The translations under genes were made by a program, and so were the position numbers. The notes under the pieces were generated by a model. It did no database searches. It was not told where the DNA came from and saw nothing but the letters and a program-made list of their open reading frames with translations. This document shows, piece after piece, positions 38,561 through 50,509 of a stretch of DNA of 64,000 nt. How positions within the stretch are numbered: position 1 is the stretch's first letter; every line of letters begins with the position of its first letter. Source of the DNA: Calliopsis andreniformis (taxonomy: Eukaryota; Arthropoda; Insecta; Hymenoptera; Andrenidae); assembly GCF_051401765.1 (NCBI RefSeq), contig NW_027480492.1, forward strand, positions 1-64,000. Reading direction: 5' to 3'.

Positions 38561-40760
38561 TGTTGAGGGTTGAGTGATGAGAATAGATGTTTGTGGATGG
38601 AGACTTGAAGATTGAAGATTGAGGATTGAGTATTCAAAGCTGAGAATTCAGGATATTCTATTGAGTATTGAGAATTGAGCATTGATGGTTGAGTACTGAG
38701 GATTGGTGGTTGAGTGTTGTGTGTTGAATATTGAGGATTGAGGATTTTAGGATTGAGGATTGAGTATTGAAGATTGAGGACTGAAGACTGAGGATTGAGT
38801 ATTGAGGATTGAGGATTGAAGATTGAGGACTGAGTGTTGAGGGTTGAGTGATGAGTATTGATGTTTGTGGATGGAGACTTGAAGTTAGAAGATTGAGGAT
38901 TGAGTATTGAAAACTGAGAATTCAGGATATTCTATTGAGTATTGAGAATTGAGGATTGATGGTTGAGTATTGAGGATTGAAGGTTGAGGGTTGTGTGTTG
39001 AATATTGAGGATTGAGGATTGAGGATTGAGGATTGACGATTGAGGATTGAGGATTGAGGATTGAGTATTGAAGATTGAGGATTGATGACTGAGGATTGAA
39101 GATCGAGGATTGAGGATTGGGGATTGAAGATTGAGTATTGAGGATTGAAGATTGAGGATTGAGTATTGAGGATTGAAGATTGAGGACTGAGTGTTGAGGG
39201 TTGAGTGATGAGAATAGATGTTTGTGGATGGAGACTTGAAGATTGAAGATTGAGGATTGAGTATTCAAAGCTGAGAATTCAGGATATTCTATTGAGTATT
39301 GAGAATTGAGCACTGATGGTTGAGTACTGAGGATTGGTGGTTGAGGGTTGTGTGTTGAATATTGAGGATTGAGGATTTTAGGATTGAGGATTGAGTATTG
39401 AAGATTGGGGACTGAGTGAGGAGTGAGGATTGAGGATTGAGAATTGAGGATTGAAGATGGAGGATGAGGACTGAGGGTTGAGGATTGAGGTTCGAGGTAT
39501 GAGGATTGAGGATTGACGATTGAGGATTGAGGATTGAGGATTGAGTATTGAAGATTGAGGATTGATGACTGAGGCTTGAAGATCGATGTTGAGTGATGAG
39601 AATAGATGTTTGTGGATGGAGACTTGAAGATTGAAGATTGAGGTTTGAGTATTCAAAGCTGAGAATTCAGGATATTCTATTGATTATTGAGAATTGAGCA
39701 TTGATGGTTGAGTACTGAGGATTGGTGGTTGAGGGTTGTGTGTTGAATATTGAGGATTGAGGATTTTAGGATTAAGGATTGAGTATTGAAGATTGAGTAT
39801 TGAGGATTGAAGATTCAGGATTGCGGATTGAGGATTGAGGATTGAGGATTGAGGATTGAGGATTGAAGAATGAAGATTGAGTATTTAGGATTGAAGATTG
39901 AGGATTGAGGATTGAAGATTGAGGATTGAGGATTGAGGATTGAAGATTGAGGACTGAGTGTTGAGGGTTGAGTGATGAGGATAGATGTTTGTGGATGGAG
40001 ACTTGAAGATTGAAGATTGAGGATTGAGTATTCAAAGCTGAGAATTCAGGATATTCTATTGTGTGTTGAGAATTGAGCATTGATGGTTGAGTACTGAGGA
40101 TTGGTGGTTGAGGGGTGTGTGTTGAATATTGAGGATTGAGGATTTTAGGATTGAGGATTGTGTATTGAAAATTGAGGACTGAGGACTGAGGATTGAGTAT
40201 TGAGGATTGAGGATTGAAGATTGAGGACTGAGTGTTGAGGGTTGCTTGATGAGTATTGATGTTTGTGGATGGAGACTTGAAGATAGAAGATTGAGGTTTG
40301 AGTATTGAAAACTGAGAATTCAGGATATTCTATTGAGTATTGAGAATTGAGGATTGATGGTTGAGTATTGAGGATTGAAGGTTGCAGATTGTGGATTGAG
40401 GATTGAGGATTGAAGAATGAGGATTGAGGATTGGTGATTGAGGATTGATGACTAAGGATTGAGGATTGAGGATTGAGGATTGAGGATTGAGGATTGAAGA
40501 TAGAGTATTGAGGATTGTAGATTGAGGATTGAGGATGGAGGGTTGAAGATTGAGGACTGAGTGTTGAGGGTTGAGTGATGAGAATTGATGTTTGTGGATG
40601 GAGACTTGAGGATTGAAGGTTGAGTATTGATGATTGAAGATTGAGGACTAAGGATTGAGGGTTGAGGATTGAGGACGAGGACTGACGGTTGAGGATTGAG
40701 GTTTGAGTATTGAGGATTGAGGATTGAGGACTGAGGATTGAGGATTGAGTACTGAGGATT
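38561..40760. repeat. C-block cluster, left
   Basis: Six complete C blocks have GAATTC at 38644, 38918, 39275, 39663, 40042 and 40316 (spacings 274, 357, 388, 379 and 274). A further 5' half without the B-derived part lies near 40.57 kb. Four blocks use the junction word GTATTCAAAGCTGAGAATTC; 38918 and 40316 use GTATTGAAAACTGAGAATTC. Between blocks lies heptamer sequence with the 8-mer word GAGGATTTTAGG. No gene is seen. Confidence 0.85.
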
Positions 40761-40779
40761 GAGGATTGGATATTGAACA

Positions 40780-42530
40780 TTGAGGATTAAAGATTGAGGA
40801 CTGGGGGTTGAGGATTGAAGATTGAGGATTAAGGATTGAGTATTGGGGATTGAGGATCTAGGATTCTAGGTTGATTATTGAGGATAGAAGATTGAGAATT
40901 GAGGTTTGAGGATTGAGAATTGAGAATTGGGTATGAGGACTGAGGGTTGAGGATTGAGGTTTGAGGAATGACAATTGAGGATTGAGGATTGAGGATTGAG
41001 GACTGAGGATTGAGGATTGAGGATTGAGAATTGTGGATTGAGGATTGAAGGTTGAGTATTGAGGATTGAAGATTGAGGATTGAGGATTGAGGATTGAGGA
41101 ATGACAATTGATTGTTGCGGACTGAGGGATGAAGATTGATGATTCAGGATTGAGGATTCGGAATTGAGGTTTGATGACTGAGGATTGAGGATTGTGGATT
41201 GAGTATTGAGGATTGAAGATTGAGGATTGATGATTGAGAATTGAGGAGTGAGGATGGAGGATGAGGACTGAGGGTTGAGGAATGAGTTTTGAGGTATGAT
41301 GATTGAGGATTGACGATTGAGGATTGAGGATTGAGGATTGAGTATTGAAGATTGAGGATTGATGACTGAGGATTGAAGATCGAGGATTGAGGATTGGGGA
41401 TTGAAGATTGAGTATTGAGGATTGAAGATTGAGGATTGAGGATTGAGGATTGAGGATTGAGGATTAAGGATTGAAGAATGAGGATTGAGGATTGAGGATT
41501 GAGGATTGATGACTGAGGATTGAGGATTGAGGATTAAGGTTTGAGGACTGAGGATTTAGGATTGAGGATTGAGCATTGAGGATTGAAGATTGAGGACTGG
41601 GGATTGAGGATTGAAGATTGAGGATTAAGGATTGAGGATTGGGGATTGAGGATCTGGGATTCTAGATTGATTATTGAGGATAGAAGATTGAGAATTGAGG
41701 TTTGAGGATTGAGAATTGAGAATTGGGGATGAGGACTGAGGGTTGAGGATTGAGGTTTGAGGAATGACAATTGAGGATTGAGGATTGAGGATTGAGGATT
41801 GAAGATTGAGTATTGAGGATTGAAGATTGAGGATTGCGGATTGAGGATTGAGGATTGAGGATTGAGGATTGAAGACTGAAGATTGAGTTTTGAGGATTGA
41901 GGATTGAGAATTGTGGATTGAGGATTGAGGATTGAAGGTTGAGTATTGAGGATTGAAGATTGAGGATTGAGGACTGAGGATTGAGGAATGACAATTGATT
42001 GTTGCGGACTGAGGGATGAAGATTGAGGATTCAGGATTGAGGATTCGGAATTGAGGTTTGATGACTGAGGATTGAGGATTGTGGATTGAGTATTGAGGAT
42101 TGAAGATTGAGGATTGAGGATTGAGAATTGAGGAGTGAGGATGGAGGATGAGGACTGAGGGTTGAGGAATGAGTTTTGAGGTATGATGATTGAGGATTGA
42201 CGATTGAGGATTGAGGATTGAGGATTGAGTATTGAAGATTGAGGATTGATGACTGAGGATTGAAGATCGAGGATTGAGGATTGGGGATTGAAGATTGAGT
42301 ATTGAGGATTGAAGATTGAGGATTGAGGATTGAGGATTGAGGATTGAGGATTAAGGATTGAAGAATGAGGATTGAGGATTGAGGATTGAGGATTGATGAC
42401 TGAGGATTGAGGATTGAGGATTAAGGTTTGAGGACTGAGGATTTAGGATTGAGGATTGAGCATTGAGGATTGAAGATTGAGGACTGGGGATTGAGGATTG
42501 AAGATTGAGGATTAAGGATTGAGGATTGAT
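40780..42530. repeat. 0.8-0.9 kb tandem duplication
   Basis: ATTGTTGCGG lies at 41111 and 41998, and GGATTAAGGT at 41531 and 42418, both at an offset of 887. The match runs from about 41.10-41.64 kb to 41.99-42.53 kb. To the left, the GATCTAGGATTCTAGG element at 40855 pairs with GATCTGGGATTCTAGA at 41651 (offset 796). The unit order is therefore X-Y-X'-Y', with X somewhat longer in its second copy. The second Y' stops abruptly near 42.53 kb, where plain heptamers with GATGATTGAGG begin. Confidence 0.85.
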
Positions 42531-42668
42531 GATTGAGGATTGATGATTGAGGATTGAGGTTTGAGGATTGAGGATTGAAGATTGAATATTGAGGATTGAC
42601 GATTGAGGATTGAGGATTGAAGATTGAGGATTGAGGATTGAGGATTGAGGATTGAGGATGGAGGATTG

Positions 42669-42860
42669 AAGAGAGAGTACTGAGTGTTGAGGATAGAGTG
42701 TTGAGAAGTGATGTTTGAGGATTGAGATTTGATTATTGAATATTGTGGATTGAGTATTGAACCATGAGAATTCAGGATATTCTATTGAGTATTGAGAATT
42801 GAGGATTGATGGTTGAGTATTGAGAATTGATGGTTGAGGGCTCTGTGTTGAATATTGAGG
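42669..42860. repeat. B-type landmark block, exemplar
   Basis: The block starts AAGAGAGAGTACTGAGTG and contains GATTTGATTATTGAATATTG and GTATTGAACCATGAGAATTC. It continues AGGATATTCTATTGAGTATT and GATGGTTGAGTATTGAG and ends GTGTTGAATATTGAGG. Its copy at 54531-54722 lies at the exact 11862 offset and shares the private word GGGCTCTGTGTTG. The right half, from GAGAATTC on, is the part that reappears in C blocks. Confidence 0.88.
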
Positions 42861-43117
42861 ATTGAGGATTGAGGATTGAGGATTGAGGATTGAGGATACA
42901 AGATTGGGTATTGATGATTGAAATTGAGGGTTGAGGCTTGAGGTTTGAGGATTGAGGACGAGGACTGACGGTTGAGGATTGAGGTTTGAGGATTGAGGAT
43001 TGAGGATTGAGGACTGAGGATTTAGGATTGAGGATTGAGCATTTAGGATTGAAGATTGTGGACTGGGGATTGAGGATTGAAGATTGAGGATTAAGGATTG
43101 AGGATTGGGGATTGAGG

Positions 43118-43133
43118 ATCTAGGATTCTAGAT
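43118..43133. repeat. Short perfect inverted repeat, ATCTAG-GATT-CTAGAT
   Basis: A 6-bp perfect inverted repeat has a 4-nt centre. Identical copies lie at 48892, 51019, 51990, 52625, 54980, 61203 and 63820. Imperfect versions occur at 40856, 41652, 50287, 54236 and 62598. At the left end the same element reads GATCTAGGATTGGAGATTG and has no symmetry, so the palindrome arose by change of GGAG to CTAG and was then amplified only in the right third. Any function is unknown. Confidence 0.75.
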
Positions 43134-46100
43134 TGATTATTGAGGATAGAAGATTGAGAATTGAGGTTTGAGGATTGAGAATTGAGAATTGGGGATGAGG
43201 ACTGTGGGTTGAGGATTGAGGTTTGAGGAATGACAATTGAGGATTGAGGATTGAGGATTGAGGACTGAGGATTGAGGATTGAGGATTGAGAAATGTGGAT
43301 TGAGGATTGAAGATTGAGTACTGAGGATTGAAGATTGAGAATTGAGGATTGAGGATTGAGGATTGACGATTGAGGATGGAGGATTGAGGATTGATGATCG
43401 AGGATTGGGAATTGAGGATTGACGATTGAGGGTTGAGGATTGAGCATTGAAGACTGAGGACTGAGTGTTGAGGGTTGAGTGATGTGAATTGACGTTTGTG
43501 GATTGAGATTTGAAGATTGAAGATTGGGGATTGAGTTTTGAAAACTGTGAATTGAGGATATTCTATGGAGGATTGAGGAATGACAATTGATTGTTGCGGA
43601 CTGAGGGATGAAGATTGAGGATTCGGAATTGAGGTTTGAGGACTGAGGATTGAGGATTGTGGATTGAGTATTGAGGATTGAAGATTGAGGATTGAGGATT
43701 GAGAATTGAGGATTGAGGATGCAGGATGAGGACTGAGGGTTGAGGATTGAGGTTTGAGGTATGAGGATTGAGGATTGACGATTGAGGATTGAGGATTGAG
43801 GATTGAGTATTGAAGATTGAGGATTGATGACTGAGGATTGAAGATCGAGGATTGAGGATTGGGGATTGAAGATTGAGTATTGAGGATTGAAGATTGAGGA
43901 TTGAGGATTGAGGATTGAAGATTGAGGACTGAGGATTGAAGACTGAAGATTGAGTATTGAGGATTGAGGATTGAGGATTGAGGATTGAGGATTGAGGATT
44001 GAGGATTGAGGATTGATGATAGAGGATTGGGGATTGATGATTGACGATTGAGGATTGAGGATTGAGTATTGAGGATTGCAGATTGAGGATTGGGGATTGA
44101 GGATTGGAGAATGAGGATTGAGGGTTGGGGATTGAGGATTGATGACTGAGGATTGAGGATTGAGGATTGAGGATTGAGGATTGAAGATTGAGGACTGAGG
44201 ATTGAAGACTGAAGATTGAGTATTGAGGATTGAGGATTGAGGATTGAGGATTGAGGATTGAGGATTGAGGATTGAGGACTGAGGATTGAGGATTGAGGAC
44301 TGAGGATTGAGAATTGAGGATTGAGGATTGAAGATTGAGTATTTAGGATTGAAGATTGAGTATTGAGGATTGAGGATTGAGGATTGAGTATTGATGATTG
44401 CAGATTGAGGATTGAGGATTGAGGATTGAAGAATGAGGATTGAGGATTGGGGATTGAGGATTGAAGATTGAGGATTGATGACTGAGGATTGAAGATCGAG
44501 GATTGAGGATTGGGGATTGAAGATTGAGTATTGAGGATTGAAGATTGAGGTTTGAGGATTGAGGATTGAAGATTGAGGACTGAGTGTTGGGGGTTGAGTG
44601 ATGAGAATAGATGTTTGTGGATGGAGACTTGAAGATTGAAGATTGAGGATTGAGTATTCAAAGCTGAGAATTCAGGATATTCTATTGAGTATTGAGAATT
44701 GAGGATTGATGGTTGAGTATTGAGGATTGAAGGTTGAGGGTTGTGTGTTGAATATTGAGGACTGTGGATTTCAGGATTGGGGATTGAGGATTGAAGATTG
44801 AGTATTGAGGATTCAAGATTGAGGATTGAGGTTTGAGGTATGAGGATTGAGGATTGACGATTGAGGATTGAGGATTGAGGATTGAGTATTGAAGATTGAG
44901 GATTGATGACTGAGGATTGAAGATCGAGGATTGAGGATTGGGGATTGAAGATTGAGTATTGAGGATTGAACATTGAGGATTGAGGATTGAGGATTGAAGA
45001 TTGAGGACTGAGGATTGAAGACTGAAGATTGAGTATTGAGGATTGAGGATTGAGGATTGAGGATTGAGGATTGAGGATTGAGGATTGAGGATTGAGGATT
45101 GAGGATTGATGATAGAGGATTGGGGATTGATGATTGACGATTGAGGGTTGAGGATTGAGTATTGAGGATTGCAGATTGAGGATTGGGGATTGAGGATTGG
45201 AGAATGAGGATTGAGGGTTGGGGATTGAGGATTGATGACTGAGGATTGAGGATTGAGGATTGAGGATTGAGGATTGAGGATTGAAGATAGAGTATTGAGG
45301 ATTGTAGATTGAGGATTTAGGATTGAGGATTGAGGATTGAAGATTGAGTATTGAGGATTGAAGATTGAGGATTGAGGATTGAGGATTGAGGATTGAAGAT
45401 TGAGGACTGAGTGTTGATGGTTGAGTGATGAGAATAGATGTTTGTGGATGGAGACTTGAAGATTGAAGATTGAGGATTGAGTATTCAAAGCTGAGAATTC
45501 AGGATATTCTATTGAGTATTGAGAATTGAGCATTGATGGTTGAGTACTGAGGATTCGTGGTTGAGGGTTGTGTGTTGAATATTGAGGATTGAGGATTTTA
45601 GGATTGAGGATTGAGTATTGAAGATTGAGGACTGAAGACTGAGGATTGAGTATTGAGGATTGAGTACTGAAGATTGAGGATTGATGACTGAGGATTGAAG
45701 ATCGAGGATTGAGGATTGGGGATTGAAGATTGAGTATTGAGGATTGAAGATTGAAGTCTGAGGATTGAGGATTGAAGATTGAGGACTGAGTGTTGAGGGT
45801 TGAGTGATGAGAATAGATGTTTGTGGATGGAGACTTGAAGATTGAAGATTGAGGATTGAGTATTCAAAGCTGAGAATTCAGGATATTCTATTGAGTATTG
45901 AGAATTGAGGATTGATGGTTGAGTATTGAGGATTGAAGGTTGAGAATTGTGTGTTGAATATTGAGGATTGTGGATTTCAGGATTGGGGATTGAGGATTGA
46001 AGATTGAGTATTGAGGATTGAAGATTGAGGATTGCGGATTGAGGATTGAGGATTGAGGATTGAAGATTGAGTATTGAGGATTGAAGATTGAGGATTGCGG

Positions 46101-46959
46101 ATTGTCGATTGAGGATTGAGGATGAGGGCTCAGGGTTGAGGATTGAGGTTTGAGGACTGAGGACTGAGGATTGAGGATTGAGAATTGAGGATTTAGGATT
46201 GAGGATTGAAGATTGAGGAGTGGGTATTGAGGATTGAAGGATGAGGATTGAGGATTGAGGTTTGAGTATTGAGGATTAAAGGTGGAGTATTGAGGATTGA
46301 AGACTGACGATTGAGGATAGAGGATTGAGGATTGAGGATTGAGGATTGAAGATTGAGTATTGACGATTGAAGATTGAGGATTGAGGATTGAGGATTGAGG
46401 ATTGAGGATTGAATATTGAGGATTGGGTACTGAGTGTTGAGGGTTGAGTGATGAGAATTGATGTTTGTGGATTGAGATCTGAAGATTGCAGATTGAGTAT
46501 TGAACATTGAAAACTGTGAATTGATGATATTCTATTGAGGATTGAGGATTGAAAACTGATTGTTGAGGTCTGAGGTCTGAAGATTGAGAATTCAGGATTG
46601 AGGATTCAGGATTGAGGTTTGAGGACTGACGATTGAGGATTGAGGATTGAGGCTTGAGGATTGAGGATTGAGGATTGAAGATTGAGGATTGAGGATTGAG
46701 GATGAGGGCTGAGGGTTGAGGATTGTGATTTGAGGACTGAGGACCGAGTATTGAGAAATGAGAAGTGAGGTTTGAGGATTGAGGATTGAAGATTGAGGAT
46801 TGGGTATTGAGGATTGAAGAATGAGGATTGAGGAATAAGGATTGAGGATTGGGGATTGAAGATTGAGTATTGAGGATTGAAGATTGAGGATTAGAGGATT
46901 GAGGATTGAAGATTGAGGATTAGAGGATTGAGGATTGAAGATTGAGGACTGAGTGTTGA

Positions 46960-48420
46960 GGGTTGAGTGATGAGAATAGATGTTTGTGAATGGAGACTTG
47001 AAGATTGAAGATTGAGGATTGAGTATTCAAAGCTGAGAATTCAGGATACTCTATTGAGTATTGAGAATTGAGCATTGATGGTTGAGTACTGAGGATTGGT
47101 GGTTGATGGTTGTGTGTTGAATATTGAGGATTGAGGATTTTAGGATTGAGGATTGAGTATTGAAGATTGAGGACTGAGGACTGAGGATTGAGTATTGAGG
47201 ATTGAGGATTGAAGATTGAGGACTGAGTGTTGAGGGTTGAGTGATGAGTATTGATGTTCGTGGATGGAGACTTGAAGATAGAAGATTGAGGATTGAGTAT
47301 TGAAAACTGAGAATTCAGGATATTCTATTGAGTATTGAGAATTGAGGATTGATGGTTGAGTATTGAGGATTGAAGGTTGAGGGCTGTGTGTTGAATATTG
47401 AGGATTGAGGATTTCAGGATTGAGGACTGAGTGTTGAGGGTTGAGTGATGAGAATAGATGTTTGTGGATGGAGACTTGAAGTTTGAAGATTGAGGATTGA
47501 GTATTCAAAGCTGAGAATTCAGGATATTCTATTGAGTATTGAGAATTGAGCATTGATGGTTGTGTACTGAGGATTGGTGGTTGAGGTTGTGTGTTGAATA
47601 TTGAGGATTGAGGATTTTAGGATTGAGGATTGAGTATTGAAGATTGAGGACTGAGGACTGAGGATTGAGTATTGAGGATTTTAGGATTGAGGATTGAGTA
47701 TTGAAGATTGAGGACTGAGAACTGAGGATTGAGTATTGAGGATTGAGGATTGAAGATTGAGGACTGAGTGTTGAGGGTTGAGTGATGAGTATTGATGTTT
47801 GTAGATGGAGACTTGAAGATAGAAGATTGAGGATTGAGTATTGAAAACTGAGAATTCAGGATATTCTATTGAGTATTGAGAATTGAGCATTGATGGTTGA
47901 GTACTGAGGATTGGTGGTTGAGGGTTGTGTGTTGAATTTTGAGGATTGAGGATTTTAGGATTGAGGATTGAGTATTGAAGATTGAGGACTGAGGACTGAG
48001 GATTGAGTATTGAGGATTGAGGATTGAAGATTGAGGACTGAGTGTTGAGGGTTGAGTGATGAGTATTGATGTTTGTGGATGGAGACTTGAAGTTAGAAGA
48101 TTGAGGATTGAGTATTGAAAACTGAGAATTCAGGATATTCTATTGAGTATTGACAATTGAGGATTGAAGGTTGAGGGTTGTGTGTTGAATATTGAGGATT
48201 GAGGATTTCAGGATTGAGGATTGAGGATTGAAGATTGAAGACTGAGTGTTGAGGGTTGAGTAATGAGTATTGATGTTTGTGGATGGAGACTTGAAGTTAG
48301 AAGATTGAGGATTGAGTATTGAAAACTGAGAATTCAGGATATTCTATTGAGTATTGAGAATTGAGGATTGATGGTTGAGTATTGAGGATTGAAGGTTGAG
48401 GGTTGTGTGTTGAATATAGA
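46960..48420. repeat. C-block cluster in copy 1 of the 12-kb duplication
   Basis: Six C blocks have GAATTC at 47037, 47311, 47515, 47852, 48126 and 48330. The spacings are 274, 204, 337, 274 and 204, so three blocks make an 815-bp repeat (274+204+337). All three spacings equal one more than a multiple of 7, the net phase shift of one C block. The fifth unit has lost 21 bp near 48.15 kb (ATTGACAATTG joined to GAGGATTGAAGG) relative to its partner at 60.44 kb. Confidence 0.87.
47220..47404. repeat. C-type landmark block (A/B hybrid), exemplar
   Basis: The left part, GGACTGAGTGTTGAGGGTTG, GTGATGAGTATTG, GTGGATGGAGACTTGAAG and GTATTGAAAACTG, follows type A. The right part, GAGAATTCAGGATATTCTAT, TGAGTATTGAGAATTGAGG, GATGGTTGAGTATTGAGG and GTGTTGAATATTGAGG, follows type B. 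About 40 copies are seen. GAATTC positions: 29275, 29549, 30193, 33368, 34012, 36635, 37279, 38644, 38918, 39275, 39663, 40042, 40316, 44668, 45495, 45874, 47037, 47311, 47515, 47852, 48126, 48330, 49469, 49940, 51310, 52916, 56593, 56972, 58114, 58492, 59320, 59594, 59798, 60135, 60409, 60634, 61780 and 62251. Two further copies near 51.58 and 53.19 kb read GAATTG. Confidence 0.87.
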
Positions 48421-50509
48421 GGATTGAGGATTGAGGAGTGATGATACAGGACTGGGGATTGATGATTGACGATTGAGGATTGAGGATTGAGGATTGAGGA
48501 TTGAGGATTGAGGATTGATGACTGAGGATTGAGGATTGAGGTTTGAGGATTGAGGATTGAGGATTGAGTATTGAGGATTGCAGATTGAGGATTGAGGATT
48601 AAGGATTGAAGAATGAGGATTGAGGATTGAGGATTGAGGATTGATGACTGAGGATTGAGGATTGAGGATTGAGGATTGAGGATTGAGGATTGAGGATTGA
48701 GGACTAAGGATTGAAGGATGAGGATTGAGGATTGAGGATTGAGGATTGATGACTGAGGATTGAGGATTGAGGATTGAGCATTGAGGACTGAGGATTTAGG
48801 ATTGAGGATTGAGCATTGAGGATTGAAGATTGAGGACTGGGGATTGAGGATTGAAGATTGAGGATTAAGGATTGAGGATTGGGGATTGAGGATCTAGGAT
48901 TCTAGATTGATTATTGAGGACAGAAGATTGGGAATTGAGGTTTGAGGATTGAGAATTGAGAATTGGTGACGAGGACTGAGGGTTGAGGATTGAGGTTTGA
49001 GGAATGACAATTGAGTTTTGAGGATTGAAGATTGAGGATTGAGGATTGAGGATTGAGGATTGAGGATGGAGGATTGAGGACTGAAGATTGAGGACTGAAT
49101 GTTGAGGGTTGAGTGATGAGAATAGATGTTTGTGGATGGAGACTTGAGGATTGAAGATTGAGTATTGATGAGTGAAGATTGAGGACTGAGGATTGAGGGT
49201 TGAGGATTGAGGACGAGGACTGACGGTTGAGTATTGAGGTTTGAGTATTGAGGATGGAGGATTGAGGACTGAGGATCGAGGATTGAGGACTGAGGATTGA
49301 GAATTGAGGATTGAGGATTGAAGATTGAGTATTGAGGATTGAAGATTGAGGATTGAGGATTGAGGATTGAAGATTGAGGACTGAGTGTTGAGGGTTGAGT
49401 GATGAGAATAGATGTTTGTGGATGGAGACTTGAAGATTGAAGATTGAGGATTGAGTATTCAAAGCTGAGAATTCAGGATGTTCTATTGAGTATTGAGAAT
49501 TGAGCATTGATGGTTGAGTGCTGAGGATGGGTGGTTGAGGGTTGTGTGTTGAATATTGAGGATTGAGGATTTTAGGATTAAGGACTGAGTACTGAAGATT
49601 GTGTATTGAGGATTGAAGATTGAGGATTGCGGATTGAGGATTGAGGATTGAGGATTGAGGATTTTAGGATTGAGGATTGTGTATTGAAGATTGAGGACTG
49701 AGGACTGAGGATTGAGTATTAAGAATTGAGTATTGAAGATTGAGGATTGATGACTGAGGATTGAAGATCGAGGATTGAGGATTGGGGATTGAAGATTGAG
49801 TATTGAGGATTGAAGATTGAGGTTTGAGGATTGAGGATTGAAGATTGAGGACTGAGTGTTGAGGGTTGAGTGATGAGAATAGATGTTTGTGGATGGAGAC
49901 TTGAAGATTGAAGATTGAGGATTGAGTATTCAAAGCTGAGAATTCAGGATATTCTATTGAGTATTGAGAATTGAGGATTGATGGTTGAGTATTGAGGATT
50001 GAAGGTTGAGGGTTGTGTGTTGAATATTGAGGATTGTGGATTTCAGGATTGGGGATTGAGGATTGAAGATTGAGTATTGAGGATTGAAGATTGAGGACTA
50101 AGGATTGAAGAATGAGGATTGAGGATTGAGGATTGAGGATTGATGACTGAGGATTGAGGATTGAGGATTGAGGATTGAGGACTGAGGATTTAGGATTGAG
50201 GATTGAGCATTGAGGATTGAAGATTGAGGACTGGGGATTGAGGATTGAAGATTGAGGATTAAGGATTGAGGATTGGGGATTGAGGATCTAGGATTCCAGA
50301 TTGATTATTGAGGACAGAAGATTGGGAATTGAGGTTTGAGGATTGAGAATTGAGAATTGGGGACGAGGACTGAGGGTTGAGGATTGAGGTTTGAGGAATG
50401 ACAATTGAGGATTGAGGATTGAGGATTGAGGACTGAGGATTGAGGATTGAGGATTGAGAATTGTGGATTGAGGATTGAAGATTGAGTATTGAGGATTGAA
50501 GATTGAGGA

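Noticed and set aside
43120..44973. 617-codon open frame on the - strand, with other long ones at 13834-15363, 26891-28138, 56986-58152, 55425-56456, 18376-19353, 21541-22482 and 303-668
   Set aside because: All are readings of the heptamer, which is stop-free in every - frame. They end wherever a variant TTA, CTA or TCA appears on the + strand (for example the GATCTAGG element at 43120). They start at chance CAT or CAA triplets and overlap in different frames. The ATG of the 617-codon frame is missing from the matching 12-kb copy. There is no domain, promoter or codon pattern.
47140..47553. Apparently conserved peptide with IEYPEFS and HKHLFSSLNPQHS words repeated in many - strand frames
   Set aside because: It is the translation of the C block and is conserved because the DNA was recently copied. 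The same block is read in different frames and contexts, and neighbouring copies are broken by stops.
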